This document shows positions 38,359-49,046 of a stretch of 64,000 nt of DNA, piece by piece. The DNA lies in NCBI RefSeq assembly GCF_014695975.1, contig NZ_JACJPI010000070.1, positions 35,177-99,176 of the forward strand. Reading direction: 5' to 3'. This DNA comes from Leptolyngbya sp. FACHB-321. Lineage in GTDB: Bacteria; Cyanobacteriota; Cyanobacteriia; Leptolyngbyales; Leptolyngbyaceae. The stretch's first letter is position 1; each line of letters starts with the position of its first letter. The position numbers and the translations under genes are program-made. The notes below the pieces were generated by a model. It was not told the origin of the DNA. It did no database searches and saw nothing but the letters and a program-made list of their open reading frames with translations.

Positions 38359-39666
38359 ATGGATAGTAGTCGAGATAGAACACCAAGTGCTCAAGAAACG
38401 TTTGCCCAGATGGCTCAGGCGGCAGGACTACGCGGTCGCATACTCCTTACCATCGGTATGCTCATCCTGATACGGTTAGGTATGTTTCTACCTTTACCGG
38501 GAATTGATAGGGCTGCTTTTTCTCAAAGCATTCAAAATAGCCCATTAATTGGCTTCCTGGACGTGTTTTCTGGTGGCGGCATTGCTGCTTTGGGAATTTT
38601 TGCACTTGGCATTCTGCCTTACATTAATGCGTCTATTATCTTGCAGCTTCTAACCTCAGCGTTGCCAGCGCTCGAAAATTTGCAGAAAAATGAAGGTGAA
38701 GCAGGTCGCCGCAAGATTTCGCAGATTACACGCTATGTCTCACTCGGCTGGGCGATTGTTCAGAGTGCTGGTATTGCTGTTTGGGTTCGTCCTTATGCCG
38801 ATAGCTGGGGACCAATTTTTGTTGTGCAGACAGTCTTAGCACTGACGGCTGGCTCCATGTTTGTCATGTGGGTGGGTGAATTAATCACCGAGCGAGGCAT
38901 TGGTAATGGTGCCTCACTGCTGATCTTTGTCAACATTGTTTCCAGTTTGCCACGCTCAGTGGGTCAAACATTAGAGCTAGCACAGAGCGGCGATCGCAAC
39001 GTGGTGGGTGGCGTTATCATGCTGCTCGTCGTTTTCCTCGTCATGATTGTGGGTATTGTCTTCGTTCAAGAAGGTAGCCGTCGTATTCCCATCATCTCAG
39101 CACGTCGTCAGGTTGGGCGGCGAACCTACATGGAGCGCAACAGCTATCTGCCACTGCGGCTCAATCAAGGTGGGGTTATGCCCATCATTTTTGCCTCTGC
39201 TGTGCTGGTTCTTCCTGTGACGCTAGCTCAATTTACAAAGAACGATATAGCGATCCAAATTGCTAATTACCTCAGCCCTAATGGAAGTATGCCGTGGGTT
39301 CATGCGGCCCTCTATCTGCTTTTGATTCTTTTCTTTAGCTACTTTTATGCTTCGCTGGTCGTTAACCCTGTCGATATGTCCCAAAACTTGAAGAAGATGG
39401 GGGCTAGTATCCCAGGCATTCGCCCGGGCAAAGCAACTAGTGACTACATTGAGCGTGTTTTGAACCGCCTTACGTTTTTAGGTGCTATTTTCCTTGGCTT
39501 AGTGGCAATCGTACCAACAGCCGTAGAGGGAGCAACTAACGTGAGAACGTTTCAGGGTATTGGTGCAACCTCTCTACTTATCCTGGTAGGCGTGGCAATC
39601 GATACGGCGAAGCAAGTGCAGACTTACGTAATTTCCCAGCGCTATGAAGGAATGGTGAAGCAATAG
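38359..39666 (+). CDS. secY: Preprotein translocase subunit SecY
   Basis: 435 residues with ten predicted transmembrane helices. Forms the Sec channel in plasma and thylakoid membranes. LRGRILLTIGMLILIRLGMF, PYINASIILQLLT, GGVMPIIFASAVLV and the cytoplasmic loop FYASLVVNPVDMSQNLKKMG with GASIPGIRPG are family hallmarks. Stop overlaps the adk start (TAGTG). Confidence 0.98.
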   Translation: MDSSRDRTPSAQETFAQMAQAAGLRGRILLTIGMLILIRLGMFLPLPGIDRAAFSQSIQNSPLIGFLDVFSGGGIAALGIFALGILPYINASIILQLLTSALPALENLQKNEGEAGRRKISQITRYVSLGWAIVQSAGIAVWVRPYADSWGPIFVVQTVLALTAGSMFVMWVGELITERGIGNGASLLIFVNIVSSLPRSVGQTLELAQSGDRNVVGGVIMLLVVFLVMIVGIVFVQEGSRRIPIISARRQVGRRTYMERNSYLPLRLNQGGVMPIIFASAVLVLPVTLAQFTKNDIAIQIANYLSPNGSMPWVHAALYLLLILFFSYFYASLVVNPVDMSQNLKKMGASIPGIRPGKATSDYIERVLNRLTFLGAIFLGLVAIVPTAVEGATNVRTFQGIGATSLLILVGVAIDTAKQVQTYVISQRYEGMVKQ

Positions 39667-40235
39667 TGGCTCGTCTCATTTTTCTCGGTGCTCCAGGGGC
39701 AGGTAAGGGAACGCAGGCGAAAGCTTTAGCAGCGTTTAGTCATATTCCACACATTTCTACTGGGGATATTTTACGAACGGCGGTTGCTTCACAGACTCCA
39801 CTAGGTTTAAAAGCACAGTCCTACATGGATCAGGGCAACCTTGTCCCTGATCTGCTTGTAATCGATCTAATCCGTGATCGATTAAGTCAGTCAGATGCTC
39901 ATAGCGGCTGGATTTTAGACGGTTTTCCTCGCAATGTTGCTCAGGCTGTGTTTCTGGATGAATTGCTGGTAGATATTTCTCATGCATACGACTACGCAAT
40001 TAATCTGGATGTCCCAGACGATGTTCTTGTGCAGCGATTGCTTGGGCGTGGACGACAAGATGACACTGAAGAGGTTATTCGGCGACGCTTACAGGTCTAT
40101 CACGACCAGACTGCTCCGTTGATTGACTTTTATCAGAGTCAAGATAAGTTTCTGTCCATTAACGGCAATATTCCTCCAGAGGCTGTAACTGAGGAACTTA
40201 GAGGGCTGGTTCAGAAAGCGGTGGTTGACTCTTAA
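39666..40235 (+). CDS. adk: Adenylate kinase
   Basis: 189 residues, short type without a zinc-type lid. P-loop FLGAPGAGKGTQAKAL, AMP-binding HISTGDILRTAV, GWILDGFPRN and the lid region LLGRGRQDDTEEVIRRRLQVY. GTG start sharing one base with the secY stop; translational coupling to secY is likely. Confidence 0.97.
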   Translation: MARLIFLGAPGAGKGTQAKALAAFSHIPHISTGDILRTAVASQTPLGLKAQSYMDQGNLVPDLLVIDLIRDRLSQSDAHSGWILDGFPRNVAQAVFLDELLVDISHAYDYAINLDVPDDVLVQRLLGRGRQDDTEEVIRRRLQVYHDQTAPLIDFYQSQDKFLSINGNIPPEAVTEELRGLVQKAVVDS

Positions 40236-40411
40236 CGGGTACTTAAAAGGCAGCATCCTCTTTACGCAGTTGCTATGACACTGGTTACATCCTGCTTGCT
40301 CGTACGCTATCGCTGCCATACTTAAAGTTAATAACTTAAACTTAGAGAAGAAACGTTACCCAACAATGATAAGAAATCAAGTTTGATCATTACTTAGTAG
40401 AGGAAAGCACA

Positions 40412-40639
40412 TTGTCAAAGCAAGATCTAATTGAAATGGAAGGCACGGTCACCGAATCGCTGCCCAACGCTATGTTTCGAGTCAACCTTGATAACGGGTT
40501 TAATGTCCTGGCTCATATTTCTGGCAAGATTCGCCGCAATTACATCAAAATCCTTCCGGGCGATCGAGTCAAGGTCGAGTTGACACCTTACGACCTGACC
40601 AAAGGTCGTATTACGTATCGCTTACGTAATAAAAAGTAG
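40412..40639 (+). CDS. infA: Translation initiation factor IF-1
   Basis: 75 residues, OB fold: [40 protein letters not shown] and [16 protein letters not shown]. The start is TTG, preceded by GAGGAAAG; no ATG or GTG lies in the right place, so a non-standard start for an initiation factor gene is real. TTG starts for infA are known in cyanobacteria. Confidence 0.96.
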   Translation: MSKQDLIEMEGTVTESLPNAMFRVNLDNGFNVLAHISGKIRRNYIKILPGDRVKVELTPYDLTKGRITYRLRNKK

Positions 40640-40763
40640 TTTGTTAATGGGTTGCGTTTTATGGCTGAAGGTACTAAAGATTCAGAATCTTAGAACAAAT
40701 ATTTGACAATCACCCTTTGATTTTGATAGCATATAACGTTTGTAATACTGGCGAAAACGAGTC

Positions 40764-40877
40764 ATGAAAGTCCGGGCATCTGTTCGTAAGATCTGTGAGA
40801 AATGCCGCGTTATTCGTCGTCGCGGCAGAGTGATGGTGATCTGTCTAAACCCGAAGCATAAGCAACGTCAAGGCTAA
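40764..40877 (+). CDS. rpmJ: 50S ribosomal protein L36
   Basis: 37 residues beginning [20 protein letters not shown] and ending NPKHKQRQG. The zinc-type motif is complete: two Cys in CEKC, a third in VICLN, and His in PKHK. Expected position between infA and rpsM. Confidence 0.98.
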   Translation: MKVRASVRKICEKCRVIRRRGRVMVICLNPKHKQRQG

Positions 40878-40980
40878 GGCATATACCAAGACAGGGATTG
40901 CCAGAGACGTTCTAGACGAGTGTAGGAACTTAGCAGGCAAGAGTCGAAAGTTTAGTAGTAGAAGACTGGGAGAGAATAGC

Positions 40981-41364
40981 GTGGCACGGATCGCTGGAGT
41001 AGACTTACCTCGCGACAAGCGGATTGAGATTGGTCTCACATATATATACGGAATTGGGCTGACCCGTTCCCAAGACGTTTTGAAAGCAACAGGTGTTAAT
41101 CCAGATACTCGCGTCAAAGATCTGAGTGACGCTGATGTTTCTTTATTGCGTGAAGAAGTTGAAGAGAACTACCAAATTGAAGGTGATCTAAGACGCTTGG
41201 AGTCGATGAACATCAAGCGATTGATGGATATCGGCACCTATCGCGGTCGTCGTCATCGTCTTGGTCTTCCTGTTCGTGGTCAACGTACTCGTACAAATGC
41301 TCGTACCCGGCGAGGCGGTCGTCGCACAGTGGCTGGTAAGAAAAAGGCACCTAGTAAGAAATAG
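40981..41364 (+). CDS. rpsM: 30S ribosomal protein S13
   Basis: 127 residues from a GTG start: [33 protein letters not shown] and the basic tail [23 protein letters not shown] precedes the start. Contacts tRNA in the P site. Confidence 0.97.
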   Translation: MARIAGVDLPRDKRIEIGLTYIYGIGLTRSQDVLKATGVNPDTRVKDLSDADVSLLREEVEENYQIEGDLRRLESMNIKRLMDIGTYRGRRHRLGLPVRGQRTRTNARTRRGGRRTVAGKKKAPSKK

Positions 41365-41498
41365 GTAAGTAGTAGTTGGCGCAAGCTTGTTGAAGTAATC
41401 GCTTCGCTTACTAGCAATAGGCTTGTGCTTTTAGTTAACGCTACAGCTACTTGTACATTTTTAGTCAAACACGTTACACACAAAATTAGAGAACTGAC

Positions 41499-41894
41499 AT
41501 GGCGCGACAACCAGCTCGAAAAACCGGAGCACGTAAGCAGAAGAAGAATGTACCGAGTGGCGTAGCCTACATTCAATCCACGTTTAACAACACGATCGTG
41601 ACGATCTCAGATACCAACGGAGAGGTTATCTCTTGGGCGTCTGCTGGCTCTAGTGGCTTTAAGGGTGCTAAAAAAGGTACTCCCTTTGCGGCACAAACAG
41701 CGGCAGAAAGTGCCGCTCGACGTGCCGCCGATCAAGGTATGCGTCAACTTGAAGTAATGGTTAGTGGTCCTGGCGCAGGTAGGGAGACAGCAATCCGTGC
41801 ACTTCAAGGCTCTGGATTAGAGATTACCCTCATTCGAGATGTAACACCAATTCCACATAATGGTTGCCGCCCTCCAAAACGCCGCCGAGTCTAG
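41499..41894 (+). CDS. rpsK: 30S ribosomal protein S11
   Basis: 131 residues: [40 protein letters not shown] and [20 protein letters not shown] at the C-terminus. 134 bases after rpsM. Confidence 0.98.
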   Translation: MARQPARKTGARKQKKNVPSGVAYIQSTFNNTIVTISDTNGEVISWASAGSSGFKGAKKGTPFAAQTAAESAARRAADQGMRQLEVMVSGPGAGRETAIRALQGSGLEITLIRDVTPIPHNGCRPPKRRRV

Positions 41895-42055
41895 ATAGAC
41901 TTGCTTTCGTCATGTTGGTTTAGATATGTGTGAGGTTGTGAGCTTAGAGCATTACTCTCCATAGCGACTTCGTTATTCACTATCACATTGTTCGTACGTT
42001 CAGAGTTGAGTCAGTAAGGCGTTTGCCTTTCACTAAGAAGCGGGGAGGTTGCTAC

Positions 42056-43003
42056 ATGGCACAGTTTCAGGTCGAATGCGTTGAATCCAAAACAGAACGG
42101 GATCAAAGCCAGAATAGCCGCTTTGTCATTGAGCCGTTGGAGCGCGGACAGGGTATCACGTTAGGCAATGCTCTCAGGCGTGTTTTGCTATCAAATCTAG
42201 AGGGCGCAGCTGTCACTGCTGTACGCATTGCCGGTGTAAATCACGAGTTTGCTACTATTCCGGGAGTGCGCGAAGACGTTCTCGATATTCTGCTGAACAT
42301 GAAGAAGGTTGTGCTTAAGAGCCATTCTTCTCAGCCACAAATTGGGCGTTTGCTAGCGCAGGGTCCCGCAACTGTCACAGTAGATCAGTTTGACTTGCCG
42401 TCTGAAGTAGAACTCGTTGACCCGAATCAGTATGTCGCTACATTGTCGGCAGGTTCCACTCTAGAGATGGAGTTTCGGATCGAGCGAGGGAAGGGCTACC
42501 GTACGGTTGAAAGAGGTCGAGATGAGACAGCCGCTTTAGACTTTCTGCAAATTGATTCACTCTTTATGCCAGTTCGCAAAGTGAATTACATTGTCGAAGA
42601 TGCAAGAGCTGGCGGTTTGATCGAGCGCGATCGCCTAATCATGGAAATTTGGACGAACGGTAGCCTGACACCACAGGAAGCGTTAAGCCAAGCAGCAAAC
42701 ATCTTGGTTGATTTGTTTAACCCTCTTAAAGAAATCACTTTTGAGCCATCAGACGAAGAAGATGGGGATGAAGAAAATCCGGCTAATCAAATCCCGATTG
42801 AAGAACTTCAGCTTTCGGTACGTGCTTACAACTGTCTGAAGCGCGCTCAGATTAACTCAGTGGCAGACTTGCTGGACTACAGTCAAGAAGATTTGCTAGA
42901 AATCAAAAACTTTGGTCAGAAGTCTGCTGAAGAAGTAGTTGAAGCCTTACAGCAACGCTTAGGCATCACCCTACCGCAGGAAAAGTCTTCCAAATCTAGC
43001 TAG
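42056..43003 (+). CDS. rpoA: RNA polymerase subunit alpha
   Basis: 315 residues from ATG 42056 (MAQFQVECVESKTERDQ), with GGGGAGGT just upstream; a TTG at 42023 would add unrelated residues. N-terminal dimerisation domain includes FVIEPLERGQGITLGNALRR. An acidic linker (EPSDEEDGDEENP) precedes the C-terminal DNA-binding domain LQLSVRAYNCLKRAQINSVA, containing GQKSAEEVVEAL. Confidence 0.98.
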   Translation: MAQFQVECVESKTERDQSQNSRFVIEPLERGQGITLGNALRRVLLSNLEGAAVTAVRIAGVNHEFATIPGVREDVLDILLNMKKVVLKSHSSQPQIGRLLAQGPATVTVDQFDLPSEVELVDPNQYVATLSAGSTLEMEFRIERGKGYRTVERGRDETAALDFLQIDSLFMPVRKVNYIVEDARAGGLIERDRLIMEIWTNGSLTPQEALSQAANILVDLFNPLKEITFEPSDEEDGDEENPANQIPIEELQLSVRAYNCLKRAQINSVADLLDYSQEDLLEIKNFGQKSAEEVVEALQQRLGITLPQEKSSKSS

Positions 43004-43083
43004 CATTCCGATTTTGCTTGCTAACGACTACTTGTTACTGACAAGCAATAGATTAACAACTACTCAATTTAACGTGAAGTCTT

Positions 43084-43434
43084 ATGCGTCACCGCTGTCG
43101 TGTTCCTCTACTTAGTAAACCTGCTGATCAACGTCGTGCTTTGCTACGCTCGTTGACGACAGAATTAATTCGTAATGGTCGCATTAAAACGACCAAAACC
43201 CGCGCTCGTGCTGTACGTTCTGAGGCAGACCGTATGATTACGTTAGCTAAGGACGGTTCTCTGGCAGCACGTCGGCAAGCGATAGGTTACCTGTTTGATA
43301 AGCAGTTAGTCCATGCCTTGTTTGAGCAAGCAGCGTCTCGCTATGGCGATCGTCAAGGCGGCTACACTCGCATTATCCGTACTGTTCATCGTCGCGGCGA
43401 TAATGCCGAGATGGCAATCATTGAGTTGACCTGA
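43084..43434 (+). CDS. rplQ: 50S ribosomal protein L17
   Basis: 116 residues: [39 protein letters not shown] and [20 protein letters not shown]. Four bases before truA. Confidence 0.98.
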   Translation: MRHRCRVPLLSKPADQRRALLRSLTTELIRNGRIKTTKTRARAVRSEADRMITLAKDGSLAARRQAIGYLFDKQLVHALFEQAASRYGDRQGGYTRIIRTVHRRGDNAEMAIIELT

Positions 43435-43438
43435 TTTC

Positions 43439-44287
43439 ATGCTGTCTTCTGCTTCTCCACTGACACAGCGAGTTGCCCTGGTAATCCAATACCTGGGTAC
43501 TCGTTTTCATGGATGGCAGCGGCAACCCAAGCATCGAACGGTGCAGGAAGAAATCGAAACAACCTTAGAAGCAGTACTGGGATTCCCTGTTCGCATTTAT
43601 GCGGCTGGCAGAACTGATTCTGGCGTTCATGCCGCTGCACAGGTTGCCCATTTTGATGCACCTGCACATATCCCAGCTCACCGTTGGGCAGCTATTCTTA
43701 ATGCTCGGCTGCCAGACGACGTTTTAATTCGTGCCTCGGCGATCGTAGATTCTACTTGGCATGCTAGGTTTTCAGCGATTTGGCGACGTTATCGCTACAC
43801 GCTTTATACTGATCCTCGCCCTAACTTATTTGTTCGTCCTTTTGCGTGGCACTATTACTACGAACCGTTGGATGAGTCGCTCATTCGGGCTGCATTATTG
43901 CCACTTATTGGACGACATCATCTGGCAGCTTTTCATCGTGCTGGGTCAGATCGTCCTCACTCCTGGGTTGATGTTCAGGCAGCAGAGTGTAAACGTGATG
44001 GGGCGCTGGTTTATATTGAAGTGCAGGCAAGCGGCTTTCTCTACGGCATGATGCGTCTGTTAGTAGGAATGTTAGTACAGGTTGGGCGTGGCGTACGATC
44101 GCCTGGCAACTTTACTGAGGTCTGGAAACAGGAGCACCGAGACCAGGTAAAGTATGCCGCGCCAGCACAAGGGCTTTGCTTACTGCGGGTTGGCTATGCA
44201 GAGTTTCCCTTCCCCCCTGAGGTCTGGTATGACACTCAGCCAGCGCTATCCTTAGCGGCATTTCCTGAGCGATCGCTGGTCATCTAA
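43439..44287 (+). CDS. truA: tRNA pseudouridine(38-40) synthase TruA
   Basis: 282 residues; makes pseudouridine at positions 38-40 of the tRNA anticodon arm. RVALVIQYLGTRFHGWQRQ and the catalytic Asp motif AAGRTDSGVHAAAQV are clear, with FHRAGSDRPHSWVDVQAAEC and FLYGMMRLLVGMLVQVGRG in the C-terminal half. Embedded between rplQ and rplM. Confidence 0.97.
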   Translation: MLSSASPLTQRVALVIQYLGTRFHGWQRQPKHRTVQEEIETTLEAVLGFPVRIYAAGRTDSGVHAAAQVAHFDAPAHIPAHRWAAILNARLPDDVLIRASAIVDSTWHARFSAIWRRYRYTLYTDPRPNLFVRPFAWHYYYEPLDESLIRAALLPLIGRHHLAAFHRAGSDRPHSWVDVQAAECKRDGALVYIEVQASGFLYGMMRLLVGMLVQVGRGVRSPGNFTEVWKQEHRDQVKYAAPAQGLCLLRVGYAEFPFPPEVWYDTQPALSLAAFPERSLVI

Positions 44288-44347
44288 GACCTTAACCCTG
44301 TTTGCCGCCCGTCATGCCCATTCACATTTCAAGCACACGAGACTACT

Positions 44348-44803
44348 ATGACTAAGACTTACCTTCCACCTATCGATTCCATTGAGCGCAATTGGTACAT
44401 TGTTGACGCAGCGGATCAGCGACTTGGTCGCCTGGCTAGCGAAATTGCGACTGTATTACGCGGCAAAAACAAGCCAACATTTACGCCTCATATGGATACA
44501 GGCGATTTTGTCATTGTGATCAACGCTGAGAAAGTTGATGTGACTGGCAGGAAACGCAGCCAGAAACTGTACCGTCGTCACTCTGGTCGTCCTGGCGGGA
44601 TGAAGACTGAAACCTTCGCAAAACTTCAGGCACGGATACCGGAGCGTATTATTGAGCAAGCCGTTAAAGGAATGCTGCCTAAGACTACTTTGGGACGGCA
44701 GCTTTTCACAAAGCTTAAAGTCTACGCAGGTGCCGACCATCCGCATCAGGCTCAAATGCCTCAAGTTCTAGCAATTCAGACTATTCCAGGAGAACAACAC
44801 TAA
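44348..44803 (+). CDS. rplM: 50S ribosomal protein L13
   Basis: 151 residues: [39 protein letters not shown] and [13 protein letters not shown]. Stop overlaps the rpsI start by one base (TAATG). Confidence 0.98.
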   Translation: MTKTYLPPIDSIERNWYIVDAADQRLGRLASEIATVLRGKNKPTFTPHMDTGDFVIVINAEKVDVTGRKRSQKLYRRHSGRPGGMKTETFAKLQARIPERIIEQAVKGMLPKTTLGRQLFTKLKVYAGADHPHQAQMPQVLAIQTIPGEQH

Positions 44804-45213
44804 TGCAAGCTATTGACCAAGGACGAGTCGTTTATTTAGGAACGGGTCGCCGTAAAACAGCAGTAGCTCGGGTACGTTTAGTGCCTGGGACTGGTCAGTT
44901 AACTATCAATGGCAAGCCTGGTGATTTGTATCTCCAGTTCAATGCCGATTACTTAGCGGCTACCAAAGCACCCTTGGAAACGTTGGGGCTAGAAGGTGAA
45001 TACGATATTTTAGTCAACGCTCATGGGGGCGGTTTGACTGGGCAAGCTGATGCAATGCGTCTGGGCGTTGCGCGAGCACTCTGTCAACTCGACCCTGACA
45101 ATCGTAAGCCATTGAAAATTGAAGGCTATCTGACCCGTGATCCCCGTGCTAAAGAGCGCAAGAAGTACGGGTTACGCAAAGCGCGTAAAGCACCTCAATT
45201 CTCGAAGCGGTAG
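44803..45213 (+). CDS. rpsI: 30S ribosomal protein S9
   Basis: 136 residues: [39 protein letters not shown] and the basic tail [20 protein letters not shown], whose last Arg contacts P-site tRNA. Confidence 0.98.
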   Translation: MQAIDQGRVVYLGTGRRKTAVARVRLVPGTGQLTINGKPGDLYLQFNADYLAATKAPLETLGLEGEYDILVNAHGGGLTGQADAMRLGVARALCQLDPDNRKPLKIEGYLTRDPRAKERKKYGLRKARKAPQFSKR

Positions 45214-45311
45214 AAAACTGCTGGCATTCAGGTATCAACTACTGCTTTTAATAAGGTTAGAGGTTGAGCGCTAAGATTGATTAATGAGATGGAGACGTTG
45301 GAGAGTTAATA

Positions 45312-45566
45312 ATGCCTAAGCCTGATATTCATCCCAAGTGGTATCCCGATGCAAAGGTTTTTTGCAATGGTGAAGTGGTTATGACCATTGGTTCCACCAA
45401 GCCTGAACTGCACGTTGATGTGTGGTCTGGCAATCACCCCTTTTACACGGGTACGCAAAAGATTATTGATACCGAAGGTCGGGTTGATCGCTTCTTACGT
45501 AAGTACGGCATGTTAGAGGGTGAAGAGGGAGCAGACGTACAGCCTCAGAAGAAGAAGAGACGGTAG
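45312..45566 (+). CDS. rpmE: 50S ribosomal protein L31
   Basis: 84 residues: MPKPDIHPKWYPDAKVFCNG, HVDVWSGNHPFYTGTQKI and GRVDRFLRKYG. It has a single Cys and lacks the CXXC zinc site, the zinc-independent form. Confidence 0.96.
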   Translation: MPKPDIHPKWYPDAKVFCNGEVVMTIGSTKPELHVDVWSGNHPFYTGTQKIIDTEGRVDRFLRKYGMLEGEEGADVQPQKKKRR

Positions 45567-45589
45567 AGCGGCTGGTTTTTAGATGAGAC

Positions 45590-45625
45590 ATACACGCTTG
45601 AGCGTTAAAACGTTCAGGCGTGTAT
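45590..45625. terminator. 17-bp hairpin between rpmE and prfA
   Basis: ATACACGCTTGAGCGTT (45590-45606) pairs with AACGTTCAGGCGTGTAT (45609-45625), 15 Watson-Crick pairs plus two G-U pairs. No U tract follows, so it may slow, process or partly terminate the rpmE transcript and give prfA its own promoter. Confidence 0.55.
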
Positions 45626-45644
45626 CTGTGATCTCAAAATTTAA

Positions 45645-46796
<1,152 letters not shown>

Positions 46797-46814
46797 CTAG
46801 CAACGGGTTAATGC

Positions 46815-47894
46815 TTACGCTCGCCGTACCAGTGAATCGCCTGATTGCACGTCAAACCAGTGGGTTTCGTTGGGTGGAATGGTGAAAGCGAGTTCTCGGT
46901 TAGACCAATGCTCTGGTGGCAGCAGCGTTCGCAGGATAATGGGATCACCCTGAGCGTTGGCTACTTTAATGCTGACCAGATTGTGCATCCCCAAGTTTTC
47001 GACAAGAAAGACTCCTCCTTTAACCGTGGCGGCAGCCTCGGTTTCAGCAAGCTGAAGGTGTTCCGGGCGAAGACCCAGCACGATCTGGGGTGGCACCGTT
47101 GGCAAATCGGGCAGTCGAATTTTAAAGTCTCCTAGCAAGGCGTAGTTGCCCTGGCAGGGAAGCGTAAGCAGATTCATTTGCGGGCTGCCGACAAAACCAG
47201 CGACAAACTGATTGGCTGGACGATCGTAAATCCGCTCTGGTGCATCTAACTGTTGCAGATAGCCATTGTTAAGTACGGCAACCCGCGTTGAGAGCGTCAT
47301 GGCTTCTGTTTGGTCATGGGTGACATAAACCACAGGCGCTTTCTGCACCGAGAAAATCTGCTTCAGGTCAGCGCGGACATGTTCTCGCAGCAAGGCATCC
47401 AGGTTGCTAAGGGGTTCATCTAGCAAAAAGACATCCGATCGCCGCACTAAAGCACGTCCTACAGCGACTCGTTGCCGTTGACCACCCGAAAGCTGCCCCG
47501 GTTTGCGCTGCATCAGGTCATCCAATCCCAGAATCCCAGATACTTCGGTAATGCGCTTTTCGATTTCATCCGTCGGTACTTTCTTGAGTTTTAACCCAGC
47601 ACGAAGGTTTTCGCGCACGTTCAAATGCGGGTAAAGCGCGTAGCTCTGAAACACCATTGCGATGTTGCGATCGCCCGGTCGTTTAAAGGTGACATCGCGA
47701 TCGCCAATCAGCACTTGTCCTCGCGTCGGCTGCTCCAAACCAGCAATCATGCGTAAGATCGTTGATTTGCCACAGCCGGAGGGTCCCAGTAGACTCAGCA
47801 CCTCTCCGTCTTCAACAGCCAGACTAATGTCTTTAACTGGAATCACTTTAGGGGTGAATGTTTTGTTGAGATTTTTAAGTTCGAGTCGAGACAT
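46815..47894 (-). CDS. Carbohydrate ABC transporter ATP-binding protein (MalK/UgpC type)
   Basis: 359 residues. Walker A GPSGCGKST, signature LSGGQRQRVAVGRAL, Walker B VFLLDEPLSNLD and switch His in VYVTHDQTEAMTL are intact. The C-terminal 120 residues are the TOBE/regulatory domain of sugar importers (ILGLRPEHLQLAE). Last of four genes for one importer; energises the two permeases upstream. Confidence 0.93.
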   Translation of the reverse strand: MSRLELKNLNKTFTPKVIPVKDISLAVEDGEVLSLLGPSGCGKSTILRMIAGLEQPTRGQVLIGDRDVTFKRPGDRNIAMVFQSYALYPHLNVRENLRAGLKLKKVPTDEIEKRITEVSGILGLDDLMQRKPGQLSGGQRQRVAVGRALVRRSDVFLLDEPLSNLDALLREHVRADLKQIFSVQKAPVVYVTHDQTEAMTLSTRVAVLNNGYLQQLDAPERIYDRPANQFVAGFVGSPQMNLLTLPCQGNYALLGDFKIRLPDLPTVPPQIVLGLRPEHLQLAETEAAATVKGGVFLVENLGMHNLVSIKVANAQGDPIILRTLLPPEHWSNRELAFTIPPNETHWFDVQSGDSLVRRA

Positions 47895-47958
47895 GGGAGG
47901 GAAGTATAAAGGATAGAAAATGTAGCTTGCTTCTACGAAGTAGTAGGCTAAAAAGCTT

Positions 47959-48849
47959 TTAGCCTTTTACGGCTCCAGCGGTTAAGCCCTGCACAATCTG
48001 GCGTTGGAAGAAGAGGACGAGGATGACAAGGGGAATGGTGCCGATAACAGTCGCTGCTGCGATCGGGCCGTAAGGAATTTCAAAGACGGATGAGCCACCA
48101 ATTTGGGCGGAGGCAACTGGAATGGTTTTCATGCTTTCTTCGGTGAGGAAGGTAAGAGCAAAAATGTATTCGTTCCAGGCAAAGATGAAGGTGAGAATGC
48201 CCGTTGTGACGAGGGCTGGTAAGGTCAACGGCATGACGATTTGAATCAACATTTGCCAGATGGAATAGCCATCTACTTTGGCAGCGTCTTCTAGATCTTT
48301 GGGTAACTGCTCAAAAAAGCTCTGCATGACCAGAATGGTCAGAGGTAGGTTAATTGCTGTGTATGGAATGATTAGCGCCAGGTAGTTGTTACCTAGATGG
48401 AAAAACTGCACGATTTCGAGTAATCCTTGAAGCAGCAAAATGCCAGGAAACAGGGTGATGAGTAAAACGGCTGCTTGAACGACTTTTCTGCCTAAAGGAC
48501 GCAAACGGGCAAGTGCATAAGCGGCTGGAGAACCAATCGCCAAACACGCAATCGTCGAAATTAAAGACACGATCGCGCTGTTTAAGATGTAGCGCATAAA
48601 CGGGCGACGGCTAAACAATTCAATGTAGTGATTGAGCGTCAGCCGAGTGGGGAAATAGACATTGGGCACTGCCGAAATATCTTCATTGACCTTAAAGGAC
48701 GTTAGCACCTGCCAAAGCATAGGAGCCAAACAAAAGATAGCGATCGCAACCACTGCTAGCCAAAACAAGATTTTGCCTAGAGAAACGGACTGCCGCTTAG
48801 GAGGAGCAGGAGTATTAATTGATCGGTTGGAATCCAGTGCCGTTGCCAT
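47959..48849 (-). CDS. Carbohydrate ABC transporter permease (MalG-like)
   Basis: 296 residues with six predicted membrane helices; the N-terminus has the MalG-type start LFWLAVVAIAIFCLAPMLWQ. The EAA loop (about 195-215) reads EQLPKDLEDAAKVDGYSIWQ, where it contacts the ATPase. Partner of the second permease upstream across a 197-base repeat spacer. Confidence 0.92.
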   Translation of the reverse strand: MATALDSNRSINTPAPPKRQSVSLGKILFWLAVVAIAIFCLAPMLWQVLTSFKVNEDISAVPNVYFPTRLTLNHYIELFSRRPFMRYILNSAIVSLISTIACLAIGSPAAYALARLRPLGRKVVQAAVLLITLFPGILLLQGLLEIVQFFHLGNNYLALIIPYTAINLPLTILVMQSFFEQLPKDLEDAAKVDGYSIWQMLIQIVMPLTLPALVTTGILTFIFAWNEYIFALTFLTEESMKTIPVASAQIGGSSVFEIPYGPIAAATVIGTIPLVILVLFFQRQIVQGLTAGAVKG

Positions 48850-49046
48850 TTTTAAGAGTTGTTAGTGGTTAGTTTTTGGTTGTTAGACAAAGAGAGAGAT
48901 GGTTGTAGTTATTAGTTGTTGGTTGTTAGACCGGAGAAAGCTAATAGTTTTGGTGGTTAGGCGGGAAAAAGTAGTTAGGTTTAATTTTTTAACTTCATAT
49001 TTACTTCCTATTGCTCTAACAACCAAAAACTAACAACCAAAACTTT
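48850..49046. repeat. Inverted-repeat spacer between the two permease genes
   Basis: GTTAGTTTTTGGTTGTTAG (48868-48886) has an exact 19-base inverted copy CTAACAACCAAAAACTAAC (49016-49034). Further GTTGTTAG units lie between. In RNA this could make a long stem separating the two permease coding regions. Same repeat type as in the ribosomal spacers. Confidence 0.75.
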
